DNA of 42,919 nucleotides from an uncultured Verrucomicrobiales bacterium (GTDB lineage: Bacteria; Verrucomicrobiota; Verrucomicrobiia; Verrucomicrobiales; DEV007), in NCBI GenBank assembly GCA_937891465.1, contig CALAHF010000157.1:1-42919 (forward strand), written 5' to 3'. The notes beneath the pieces were generated by a model that was not told where the DNA came from, did no database searches, and saw only the letters and a list, made by a program, of their open reading frames with translations. The position numbers and the translations under genes were made by a program. This document shows, in pieces, positions 25,855 through 33,701 of this stretch (its first letter is position 1; each line of letters opens with the position of its first letter).

Positions 25855-26232
25855 TCAGTTTGTTTCGGCAGCATCGATGAATCTCTTCAGCTCCGCAATT
25901 TCCGCTTCGCTGAATTTTCGGTCGGAAAGAAGCTGGGCGACCAGCGGGACAACACTGCCTTGAGCCACGTTTTCGATGAGTTGTTCAAGGTGACCGGCGC
26001 TGACCGAATCCTGAGAGATGGCCGCTTCGTAACGGGTGGGCCGTTCAGCGGATTTTTTGACCGTTCCTTTTTCAGCCAGTCGATTCAGCCGGGTCTGAAT
26101 CGTGGTGTATCCGATCGGGCGATCGAATGCAGCGTGCGCTTTAGAGATGGAAAGCGGACCGTTTTGCCAGAGAAGATTCATGATCTCCATCTCGCCCTGG
26201 GAAAGTTTAATCGGTTTGGATTTTCCAGCCAT
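25855..26232 (-). CDS. BlaI/MecI/CopY-family transcriptional repressor
   Basis: 125 residues. The N-terminal winged helix (residues about 8-75) carries the family pattern LSQGEMEIMNLLWQNGPLSI, then GYTTIQTRLNRLAEKGTVKK, and the C-terminal half (SVSAGHLEQLIENVAQGSVV, FSEAEIAELKRFIDAAE) is the dimerisation arm. Such repressors bind TACA/TGTA-type palindromes as dimers and are normally inactivated by proteolysis through a BlaR1/MecR1 sensor. No such sensor gene is in the window. Two operator-like palindromes overlap its own promoter (26243-26292), so autorepression is likely. It diverges from the DUF1552-DUF1592 operon and precedes the broken DUF1501 gene, either of which may be its other target. 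Confidence 0.93.
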   Translation of the reverse strand: MAGKSKPIKLSQGEMEIMNLLWQNGPLSISKAHAAFDRPIGYTTIQTRLNRLAEKGTVKKSAERPTRYEAAISQDSVSAGHLEQLIENVAQGSVVPLVAQLLSDRKFSEAEIAELKRFIDAAETN

Positions 26233-26242
26233 GAGTCCATTT

Positions 26243-26292
26243 TTACGACAAACGTCATAAACGTCGAGCTTATTTTACTACAAGCGTCGTAA
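26243..26292 (-). promoter_or_regulatory. Double BlaI-type operator overlapping the repressor promoter
   Basis: Operator 1 (26243-26260) is TTACGAC-AAAC-GTCATAA and operator 2 (26275-26292) is TTACTAC-AAGC-GTCGTAA. Both are 18-bp palindromes with one mismatch each to the half-site TTACGAC, with centres 32 bp apart, about three helical turns. On the minus strand a promoter fits between them: -35 TTGTAG (26283-26278) inside operator 2, a 17-bp spacer, and -10 TTATGA (26260-26255) inside operator 1. The ATG follows at 26232. The half-site resembles known BlaI/MecI operators. Confidence 0.72.
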
Positions 26293-26481
26293 TTGGGTTT
26301 GAAGCTCGCGTTTTTCAGTCTTCACTGTTGTTTAAAAATCCGCCCTAAGCGATCCGACACGTTTCGTAGTGCTGACCTCGCGTTTTTTCAGTAAAATTGA
26401 TCTAAAAGAGACGCGAAAAGGCTACAATTTGCCTCGAAAGTGTGATTTGCTCTTCTCGAAAATTTCGTTTTTACTCTCTCT

Positions 26482-27801
26482 ATGATCAGTCGCAGAAAAT
26501 CATTACAAACGATCGCATCCGGCTTCGGTGCTGCCTTTGGAGCTTCGATGCTTCCCGATATTAGCCAAGCCGCTTCGACTGCATCGGGAGGTCCAAAAAG
26601 GGTGATCTTTTTCATGCAAAACCAGGGAATGGATCCGGCGACCTGTATCCCGGCTGGAATGAAAACTGGCGGTTCGCTGGCTAAGGCTGTTCTTCCGGAG
26701 CCGATCAAAGCGCTGGAGCCTTTCAAGGAGCAAATGCATATCATTGCCGGTCTGCACGGCAAGCATACGAGCCCTTCCCACAGTGCGTTCTTTGGTGCGC
26801 TCGGCGGTTATCGCGGCAGCGACGGTGTTGCTCCCAGCGCTTCCACGATTGATTACGAGTTGAGCAAAGCGCTTCCCGAGACGCTTTTGCCTCACCTGTG
26901 TGTCGGCATGGATTCCATCGAAAACATGAAGGCCAAGCCAACGGTTGCGAACCTTTCGGCGCGCGGCGCGGGTAGCCCGATCTTCATGCACTCGAATCCG
27001 AATCATCTTTATCAGATGCTCTACGGTGGGATTTCTCAGGGTGACATTCGTAACCAGCACGAGGCGAAGTCGAGTATGTATGATCGCATCGAGCAAATGG
27101 CTGCGACAGAGGGGAAAACGCTGCCGAGCGGCGACAAACAGCGTTTTGGTGAGTTTGTTCAGGGATTCAATGACATGAACGGTCTCCGCGAGCGGCTCAG
27201 CAAAGTGTCAGATCACCTCAAGAATTTTGCACCCACAGTTGATGACGCTTACACCAATCCCGAATTCGAAACGGATTGGCACGATCGCATTCTCGATCTC
27301 GGTATCTCTGCTCTAAAATCCGGCACCACCAGCGTACTCACGATCGGCTCGGGGCGGGGTGAAATTTTCGGTGCGTGGAAAGGTCTCGGCATTGAGCAAC
27401 AAGGTCACAATCTTGGGCACATGAAGCAGCCGGACAATCCGATCTGGGTCAAAATTCGCCAATACAATAGTCGCATGCTGGTGAAGCTGATGGAAGAGCT
27501 GGAAAGTGTTCCCGAAGGCAGCGGCACAATGATGGACAACACGCTGATCGTATACACGAGTAACAACGCTAATGCTCAGCACACCAATGGTGCGAACTGG
27601 CCGGTGGTGCTTCTAGGTAATTGCGGTGGCGCTTTCAAGACAGGTCAGTTCACGCAGCTCGACGGCACCCGCCCCATCAACGCACTTTACAACTCGATTC
27701 TGAGAACAACAGGTGTTGAGGCTGACCGTTTTAATATGAGTGATCAGATGGCTGCTAAGTTTGATTCTGGCACAGGTCCTTTGAAAGAGATTCTGGCATA
27801 A
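26482..27801 (+). CDS. DUF1552 family secreted protein (Tat-like signal)
   Basis: 439 residues. The N-terminus [20 protein letters not shown] has a twin-arginine pattern (SRRKSLQ) and a hydrophobic segment, pointing to Tat export. The body shows the DUF1552 pattern: [60 protein letters not shown] and the C-terminal [19 protein letters not shown]. This family is related to DUF1501/sulfatase-like folds and in PVC bacteria is typically encoded next to a DUF1592 multidomain cytochrome, exactly as here. The stop TAA and the next ATG share one base (TAATG at 27799-27803), so translation is coupled. The biochemical function of the pair has not been established. A divergent BlaI operator lies upstream, 190 bp from the ATG. 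Confidence 0.87.
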   Translation: MISRRKSLQTIASGFGAAFGASMLPDISQAASTASGGPKRVIFFMQNQGMDPATCIPAGMKTGGSLAKAVLPEPIKALEPFKEQMHIIAGLHGKHTSPSHSAFFGALGGYRGSDGVAPSASTIDYELSKALPETLLPHLCVGMDSIENMKAKPTVANLSARGAGSPIFMHSNPNHLYQMLYGGISQGDIRNQHEAKSSMYDRIEQMAATEGKTLPSGDKQRFGEFVQGFNDMNGLRERLSKVSDHLKNFAPTVDDAYTNPEFETDWHDRILDLGISALKSGTTSVLTIGSGRGEIFGAWKGLGIEQQGHNLGHMKQPDNPIWVKIRQYNSRMLVKLMEELESVPEGSGTMMDNTLIVYTSNNANAQHTNGANWPVVLLGNCGGAFKTGQFTQLDGTRPINALYNSILRTTGVEADRFNMSDQMAAKFDSGTGPLKEILA

Positions 27802-30392
27802 TGAGAAAGTTCACTTACACCCTCGCTGTGGCTGGTTGTACGATTCTTGGCAACATAGCCAGTGCTGCAGATCCCTACACACCGGGCGATCCGATCCACG
27901 GAGATTTTGAAACCTTCGCGCAGGGCTTTCTCGATAAGCATTGTTACGAGTGTCATGACGACCTCTCAACGAAGGGCGATCTCAATTTGCTCGACCTAGG
28001 GGCGGTTGACGAAACCAATGGGGCACTCTGGAAGGCAATTTGGGCACAGGTCGCGCTCGGCGAAATGCCGCCGAAAAAGAAGACGCAGCCGGAAGTCATC
28101 GAACGTCTCAAATTCACTGACTGGATCGTTAATAATCTTTCGCAGGCGATGGAGGACAAAGGCGGTTTTAGCGCCCATCTGGACCCAAACAAGGGTAATT
28201 TTATCGATCATGATTTGCTGTTTGGTTCTCTGCCCGAAGGTATCAAGCTGGTGCCGACATCTTCGCCAGCCCGTATCTGGCGAGTGACGCCGCAGGAGCA
28301 CATCACGCGGCTCAACGAATTGATCAATACCGAAGCGGCATTTGATCCGAAAAAACCGGGGCTCCGAACTCACGGCGATGTCGTTCCCACCAACCATGGC
28401 GGCGAGTTGAAACTCTACTTTGGCACCGATCGAATCACGAGTTGGGAGGGCGGAACGGTTGCTTATGCGACGGCTGTCAAAAGCGTGCCAGTGGTCCTCT
28501 CTTCAGCTCGGAAACATGGTTTCGAAAATTACCCTGACTTTTACTCGGTCAACAGTTCCGAGGCGACTCAGATTTTAAACAAGGCCGAAGACATTCTCGA
28601 ATACATGGCCTACGGGCCGCTGAGCTTGGTCGGCATGCCGGAGCAAATCACTGACGATCGCAAAACCTACGACGCGGTAAAACCCGAGGGCGATCTCCGC
28701 GGATTGCCCACTGCGATTACCTATAGCACGAAGGTGACACGTGAACTGACTCCGGTTTATGATCTGATGAAAGATCCTGAAGCGGAGGTCACGGGCAAGA
28801 GTTTGAGTGCGGCGATCAATTATCTTTTTGAAGCCCTCACCTTCCGACCTCCCACAGTAAAAGAATCCGCCGACTATCAAAAAATTGTCAGAGATTCTAT
28901 TGCCAAAATTGGAAGAGAAGACGGTATTTTCATGGGACTATCTGCCATCTTTCTTGACCGTGACGCGTTGTTTCGCCCAGAGTTAGTTGAGGAGAAAGAC
29001 AGCAAAGCCGACGAACACGGCCGGGTCATGCTGCAGGATTGGGAGCTCGGGTTGGCTGTGAATCATGCCCTGGGTTACCTCCAACCCGACGATCAGCTTC
29101 GCCAGGCGATTACCGACGGGCGCATGAAAACAAAAGAAGACGTCGAGCGTGAAGTCACTCGGATGCTTGCTGATGACACGATTCGCAAGCCACGCGTTCT
29201 GCGCTTTTTCCGCGATTACTTTGATCACGATCTCGCCGGCTATATTTGTAAAGATGACAAAGCGCAGGCCACCACTGGCGCTAAAGGAGGCACGGGCCAC
29301 TATCGCGCCATGTTCGATGCTGCCGCGAGCACAGATCGTTTGATCGAACTCATTCTCGAAAAGGACAAAGACGTTCTCAAAGAATTATTAACGACCCAGC
29401 AGCTTGTCGCTACGAATTCTGATAGCACCTACTTCGGCAGAAAACACACGCCAGAAGAACGAGATGTTGCGATCGCTGCGAAAAAGAAAGCAGATCAGGA
29501 AATTAAAGAAAAGATCGAGGTCGATTTGAAAGAAATCGCAGTACAACTCGCCGACGTAGAAGCCAAGCTCAAAGAAAAGCCAGAAGCTAAAATTGCGAAA
29601 ACGTTGAACGACGAAAAGAAGAAACTCGTCGCCAAAAAGAAAAATGCTGAGCGGGATAAGAAGCGGATGAAAAGCAACATCAATGTGGACGTTGCTCCGG
29701 CAAAACTGGCTGGTGATAACATTTACGCCCGCGTCAGCCGCAATTCCTTCGGCACAGGCTCGATGAAACCCGAGCGCAAACTCGCGACGGCTCCTGAAGG
29801 CGAACGCATGGGAATTCTCACGCATCCGTCCTGGCTCGTCTCGCATTCCGACGCAATGGACAATCACGCAATTCATCGTGGCATTTGGATTCGCACTCGA
29901 CTGCTCGGTGGCGGCATTCCTGATGTGCCAATCACCGTCGACGCCCAACTTCCCGACGAACCGAACACGCCCCTTCGAGAGCGGATGCGCGTCACCCGCG
30001 AGAAATATTGCTGGACTTGTCACGAAAAAATGGATCCGCTCGGCTTGCCTTTCGAAATGTATAATCACGCGGGGCTTTTCCGGACGACCGAGCTCGACAA
30101 ACCTGTAGACACGAGTGGCGAGATCATTGATTCCGGCGATCCCGCATTGGACGGTCCGGTTGAAAACGCAATCGACATGATTCAAAAACTTTCCGAAAGC
30201 GAGCGCGTTGAGCAGGTGTTTGTTCGGCACGCCTTCCGTTTCTGGATGGGCAGGAATGAGATCCTCAACGATGCTCCCGTTCTGCAAGCGGCTCACAAAG
30301 CTTACCGCGACAACGGCGGCAGCATGAATGCGTTGATAACTTCGCTCGTGACCTCCGATGCATTTTTGTATCGCCGTCGTGCAGAGAAGTAG
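27801..30392 (+). CDS. DUF1592/DUF1588/DUF1585 multidomain cytochrome-like protein
   Basis: 863 residues. After the signal ([20 protein letters not shown]) comes a planctomycete cytochrome domain with C48-Y-E-C51-H52 and LGEMPPKKK. Then follow DUF1587 ([20 protein letters not shown]), DUF1592 (about residues 330-520, with [19 protein letters not shown] and [15 protein letters not shown]), DUF1588 with a second heme motif CWTCH (about 737-741, followed by [20 protein letters not shown]), and C-terminal DUF1585 ([19 protein letters not shown]). Between DUF1592 and DUF1588, residues about 549-626, there is a Lys/Glu-rich coiled coil ([20 protein letters not shown]) that I do not expect in every member. 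It should be periplasmic and able to bind heme c. It is coupled to the DUF1552 gene. Substrate and electron acceptor unknown. Confidence 0.9.
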   Translation: MRKFTYTLAVAGCTILGNIASAADPYTPGDPIHGDFETFAQGFLDKHCYECHDDLSTKGDLNLLDLGAVDETNGALWKAIWAQVALGEMPPKKKTQPEVIERLKFTDWIVNNLSQAMEDKGGFSAHLDPNKGNFIDHDLLFGSLPEGIKLVPTSSPARIWRVTPQEHITRLNELINTEAAFDPKKPGLRTHGDVVPTNHGGELKLYFGTDRITSWEGGTVAYATAVKSVPVVLSSARKHGFENYPDFYSVNSSEATQILNKAEDILEYMAYGPLSLVGMPEQITDDRKTYDAVKPEGDLRGLPTAITYSTKVTRELTPVYDLMKDPEAEVTGKSLSAAINYLFEALTFRPPTVKESADYQKIVRDSIAKIGREDGIFMGLSAIFLDRDALFRPELVEEKDSKADEHGRVMLQDWELGLAVNHALGYLQPDDQLRQAITDGRMKTKEDVEREVTRMLADDTIRKPRVLRFFRDYFDHDLAGYICKDDKAQATTGAKGGTGHYRAMFDAAASTDRLIELILEKDKDVLKELLTTQQLVATNSDSTYFGRKHTPEERDVAIAAKKKADQEIKEKIEVDLKEIAVQLADVEAKLKEKPEAKIAKTLNDEKKKLVAKKKNAERDKKRMKSNINVDVAPAKLAGDNIYARVSRNSFGTGSMKPERKLATAPEGERMGILTHPSWLVSHSDAMDNHAIHRGIWIRTRLLGGGIPDVPITVDAQLPDEPNTPLRERMRVTREKYCWTCHEKMDPLGLPFEMYNHAGLFRTTELDKPVDTSGEIIDSGDPALDGPVENAIDMIQKLSESERVEQVFVRHAFRFWMGRNEILNDAPVLQAAHKAYRDNGGSMNALITSLVTSDAFLYRRRAEK

Positions 30393-30397
30393 ATGTT

Positions 30398-30425
30398 TTG
30401 CCGGAAAAAAACCTCATTCCGGCAA
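30398..30425. terminator. Shared hairpin between convergent genes
   Basis: Perfect 9-bp stem TTGCCGGAA / TTCCGGCAA with a 10-nt loop containing a run of A (T on the minus strand). It starts 5 bp after the DUF1592 stop and its right arm encodes the last codons (L-P-E) of the PQQ dehydrogenase. It may stop transcription from both sides. Confidence 0.5.
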
Positions 30426-32480
30426 CGCAAACACCACCAAACTCCCGCCTTTTGGCCTTCCGGATTTGCCTCCGCCTGCTGAGATCGCAACAAACTGCCG
30501 ACCGTCTACCATGTAGGTGCTTGGCGTTGCGTTCCCGCCAAATGGCAGCTTCGCTTTCCACAAAACCTTGCCGGTTTCCTTATCGAATACTCGAAAAGTT
30601 TCGTCAGCCGTCGCTCCGATAAATAGTAAGCCGCCTGCAGTCACCAGCGGGCCGCCGTAGTTTTCGGTTCCGGTTGGTGGAATACCGCGCGCGGTCAACT
30701 CAGGATACTCACCCAGAGTCACCTTCCATTTGATCTCGCCCGTGTTCAGATCCACCGCATTGAGCGTTCCCCAGGGTGGCTTGATTGCCGGGTAACCTTC
30801 TGGATCAAGCCAGCGCCGAAACCCACCGAAGGCATAATCCGTCGGCTGATCCGATTTCGCTGCCGATTCGGGAATACCCGGCTCCTTTCGATTCGCGGTC
30901 GGAGCCTCCGCTTCTTCGCTCACGAGATATTTGATAATCGCGTTCCGCTTCGCCTCCGGCATCGTTGCGTAGCCGGGCATCCGCCCCCCTCCCACGCGCG
31001 TGATCTTCTCGATTTCTTCGAGCGTTTTGCGTTTAATGATATCGGTGAGCGGAGGAAACTCTGCGGCCGCATTTCCTTTTCGATCCAGTCCGTGACAGGC
31101 ACCACAATAAACCATGTAATCTTTTTCGCCCGGCACGAGCTTCGATCCATCGGCTCGCCGCGTTTCGATCATCTGCAGCAGCCACGGCATTTCATTGATG
31201 TTTACATAATAGATTCCATCGGGATCAGCCGCGCCGCCGCCCCATTCCATGCCACCGTCATAACCGGGGAACATCACGGTTTCATTCAAGCTCGGTGCGG
31301 GGAACGGTCCATAGTTTGGCGATGCACGAATGCGATCCAGCGTCAGTTGTTTCGTCTCGGGGGAAATATTTGAAACATCTGCTTCCGTATATTTTTGCCG
31401 CATCAACGGCTTCGGCTTGGTAGGAAAAGGCTGAGTCGGCCACGCTTTCTCACCCTTCAAATCTGATTGCTGAACCGGCCGCTCCTCGATCGGCCAGAGC
31501 GGTTTACCCGTTACCCGATCAAACACAAACAGCAGGCCATGCTTCGATCCCTGCGCGACCGCATCGACTTTTTTGCCTTCATGAGTCACCGTCAACAGCA
31601 CTGGAGGACACGGTAAATCTTTATCAAGCAGATCATGATGCACGATCTGAAAATGCCAGATTCGCTCCCCGGTTTTCGCGTTCAGGGCGAGCACGCAATT
31701 CGCGAACAGATTCTCGCCATGACGTTTACCTCCATAGAAATCAGGCTCGGCCGTCTTCGTCGCGATATAAACGATGCCACGTTCCTCATCGAGTGATTGA
31801 CCGCACCACGGCATCAAGCCCGTCGCCGTTTTCCACGCATCTTCCGGCCAGGTGTCGTGTCCCACTTCGCCCGGTCGCGGGATCAGATGAAAAATCCATC
31901 GCTGTTCACCTGTCCGCACATCAAATGCCCGAACGGCGCCTTTTCCGCCGACCCCACCGACGATCAGTTTGTCTTCAAAAATCACACCCGGCGTATTCAG
32001 ACCCGATCCCAGCTCAATCGAACCGTTCTCTCCAAAACTCCGAATTGTTTTGCCGGTTTTCGGATCTACCGCGAACAAAATCCCCGCCACCGCTGTGAAG
32101 AGTCGCGCTTCCCCGCCTTCGTCATTTTCCCAATAAACGAAGCCGCGTTGACGGGCCCGCCCTTTTCCTGATCGCTCCTTCGCCGGATCCCACGTCCAGA
32201 TTTCCTCGCCCGTTGCTCCATTCAACGCCACAATTTTTCGAGTCTGTGTCGGCGTAAAAAGGACGCCATCCACGATCAAGTTATTCGCCTGATACTCCGC
32301 CTTCTCCCCCGTTTCAAAAGTCCACGCGACTTCAAGTTTCGAAACCGTCTCGCGATTGATCTGCTCCAAATTTGAATACAAATTTCGCTCCTTGCCACCG
32401 AGATAAACCGGCCAGTCAGCATCCTGACCAAACGCTACATTCAGCGAAAACACGCCCAGTAATAAAGAAATCAGTTTCAT
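30414..32480 (-). CDS. PQQ-dependent dehydrogenase with inserted cytochrome c domain
   Basis: 688 residues from the ATG at 32480, where the signal MKLISLLLGVFSLNVAFGQD starts; the longer frame to 32528 would run into repeat R3. It is an eight-bladed quinoprotein propeller with typical W-motif blades (LEVAWTFETGEKAEYQANNL, IVALNGATGEEIWTWDPAKE, VLALNAKTGERIWHFQIVHH, VDLNTGEIKWKVTLG) and the HHDLLDKDLPCPPVLL segment resembling glucose dehydrogenases of the PQQ-GDH group. A cytochrome c module sits inside the propeller at about residues 450-540, with CGACH at about 457-461 and distal Met in GGGRMPGYATM. It oxidises a sugar or alcohol in the periplasm and passes electrons to its own heme. It converges with the DUF1592 gene, and no PQQ biosynthesis genes are visible. 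Confidence 0.93.
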   Translation of the reverse strand: MKLISLLLGVFSLNVAFGQDADWPVYLGGKERNLYSNLEQINRETVSKLEVAWTFETGEKAEYQANNLIVDGVLFTPTQTRKIVALNGATGEEIWTWDPAKERSGKGRARQRGFVYWENDEGGEARLFTAVAGILFAVDPKTGKTIRSFGENGSIELGSGLNTPGVIFEDKLIVGGVGGKGAVRAFDVRTGEQRWIFHLIPRPGEVGHDTWPEDAWKTATGLMPWCGQSLDEERGIVYIATKTAEPDFYGGKRHGENLFANCVLALNAKTGERIWHFQIVHHDLLDKDLPCPPVLLTVTHEGKKVDAVAQGSKHGLLFVFDRVTGKPLWPIEERPVQQSDLKGEKAWPTQPFPTKPKPLMRQKYTEADVSNISPETKQLTLDRIRASPNYGPFPAPSLNETVMFPGYDGGMEWGGGAADPDGIYYVNINEMPWLLQMIETRRADGSKLVPGEKDYMVYCGACHGLDRKGNAAAEFPPLTDIIKRKTLEEIEKITRVGGGRMPGYATMPEAKRNAIIKYLVSEEAEAPTANRKEPGIPESAAKSDQPTDYAFGGFRRWLDPEGYPAIKPPWGTLNAVDLNTGEIKWKVTLGEYPELTARGIPPTGTENYGGPLVTAGGLLFIGATADETFRVFDKETGKVLWKAKLPFGGNATPSTYMVDGRQFVAISAGGGKSGRPKGGSLVVFALPE

Positions 32481-32499
32481 ATCAAAAAATCGGTTTTCA

Positions 32500-32596
32500 C
32501 GAACCAATAGGGTTGGTTCGACGAACATACCCTATCACTTCGAAACGCCTTTTCGAACATACAGGGTATGGTGGATGAACATACCCTGTTGCTTCG
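32500..32596. repeat. Hairpin repeat cluster R3 (two to three units)
   Basis: The first unit is CGAACCAATAGGGTTGGTTC followed by GACGAACATACCCTATCACT (32500 on). The second is CGAACATACAGGGTATGGTG followed by GATGAACATACCCTGTTGCT to 32596. Each unit can pair AGGGT with ACCCT across a GAY/GGAT loop. It begins 19 bp upstream of the PQQ dehydrogenase start codon on the minus strand. It shares sequence with R1 (23595) and R2 (25799). Confidence 0.78.
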
Positions 32597-32981
32597 TTTT
32601 GACCAGAGACGCGATTTTGGGTTCGGCTGCTCGCTCACGCTCGCTGCTACGTGCGGGGAATGTAGAAGCGAGCGTGAGCAAGCATTCCGGTGCCCAAGGT
32701 GGTCAGGAGCTGATTTGCTCGTGCGTCATGCGTAATGCGAAGGTCTCCGGCCCGAGCGACAAGTCCTGCCGGTGGGTGTGCTGCGGTGCGTTGGGTGATT
32801 GACGCGCGTGCTGGCTTGATTGCCTGCCGATGCATTGTCAGGACTCGTCGCCGGGGGCGGAGACCCTGGCGTTACGTTCGGATGGGCTTTGTTCGGCTCT
32901 GCTGCTGAATCTTTGAACTTAAAAGGGGCGCACAGAGACACGGAGAACACAGAGGAAGATGAGGGCTTCTTTCGGGCGATC
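32597..32981. other. Non-coding, structure-rich stretch
   Basis: 385 bp with only short, overlapping, low-plausibility frames on both strands (75, 62 and 90 codons, no family resemblance, no ribosome sites). It contains a perfect inverted repeat (32633-32679) and a purine-rich CACAGAGACACGGAGAACAC run at 32931-32950 continuing to 32958, of the low-complexity type found dispersed in many PVC genomes as far as I recall. Either a dispersed repeat or a structured RNA could sit here. Confidence 0.5.
32633..32679. repeat. 13-bp perfect inverted repeat with 21-nt loop
   Basis: GCTCACGCTCGCT (32633-32645) pairs with AGCGAGCGTGAGC (32667-32679). It lacks a T-tract and stands in the non-coding region upstream of both flanking minus-strand promoters and 3' of the DUF2490 gene. 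Confidence 0.8.
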
Positions 32982-33641
32982 TCAGAAGAAAAACAACACA
33001 CCCGTCACCAATTGATGCCGGTGGCTCCATTCGTCGCCGAACTTAAACGCCTGCCAGCGATGTCCGAGTTTGGCGATGACGCCGGGTTTTAACTCCCAGC
33101 GAAGACCGTAGGTGAGCCAGTTAAAGTTGAATCCGTCGTCGGTGAACTCGTAGAAAAACTCTTCCTCGATGAAGAACTTTGCGTCCATCGGTCCAAACTC
33201 CCAGGGGGCGATGAGCCGGGTTTCGTTCCGGTAGCGGATTCGATCGTTGGCTCCGCTGCCGCTCTCGAACATCCGGTATTCGAGCCGGTGCCGATTTGAA
33301 AAGGACCAGTCGCCGAGCTTTGTTCGATAGCTGACAATCCCGGAGGGCCGGTATTCGTCCCGCCAATCGTCGCCGATTTCGAGCCATGCATGGCGATAGC
33401 CGGCTTCCGCAGCCCAGCCGTCGCCGAGATCGTAGCCAAGGTTTATATCCAGGTAGCCGAAGAAAAAGTCGTCAAAACCATCCCGCGACGTGAACAGATT
33501 CCGCGAGGAGAGAAACCAACCGTCTTCGAGTTTGTGTTTGAAGATGAGGTTGTGAGCCGAGCCCGTATCGTTCTCTGCCCGCAGGTTCCCTAAGAGGAAA
33601 CCCGAGGCGACGATCGCAGCGATGAATCGGATGATGAGCAT
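32982..33641 (-). CDS. DUF2490 outer-membrane beta-barrel protein
   Basis: 219 residues with an N-terminal signal (MLIIRFIAAIVASGFLLGNL, then RAEND). The mature protein is an alternation of amphipathic strands rich in Trp, Tyr and Phe with charged turns: HKLEDGWFLSSRNLFTSRDG, FGYLDINLGYDLGDGWAAEA, GDWSFSNRHRLEYRMFESGS, IRYRNETRLIAPWEFGPMD. It ends in a terminal aromatic (GVLFFF), the outer-membrane barrel insertion signal. This pattern and length match DUF2490, a family of predicted small barrels of unknown role. It stands alone between the repeat region and the beta-helix gene, with 60 bp to the latter's stop. Confidence 0.85.
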   Translation of the reverse strand: MLIIRFIAAIVASGFLLGNLRAENDTGSAHNLIFKHKLEDGWFLSSRNLFTSRDGFDDFFFGYLDINLGYDLGDGWAAEAGYRHAWLEIGDDWRDEYRPSGIVSYRTKLGDWSFSNRHRLEYRMFESGSGANDRIRYRNETRLIAPWEFGPMDAKFFIEEEFFYEFTDDGFNFNWLTYGLRWELKPGVIAKLGHRWQAFKFGDEWSHRHQLVTGVLFFF

Positions 33642-33701
33642 GTCCGGATGTTGTTTCGGGAAGTAGCAAAGGTCAATACAATGTGGGATATCGAGGGGAA
33701 T

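Noticed and set aside
29388-30296. 302-codon minus-strand frame
   Set aside because: Antisense to the DUF1592/DUF1588 region, which is clearly coding on the plus strand.
23595-32596. CRISPR-like array at the AATAGGGT repeats
   Set aside because: The units are dispersed over 9 kb, not regularly spaced, self-complementary, and no cas gene is present.
32575-32835. Short overlapping frames on both strands (75 and 62 codons)
   Set aside because: They overlap repeat R3 and the inverted repeat, and have compositions typical of non-coding structured DNA.
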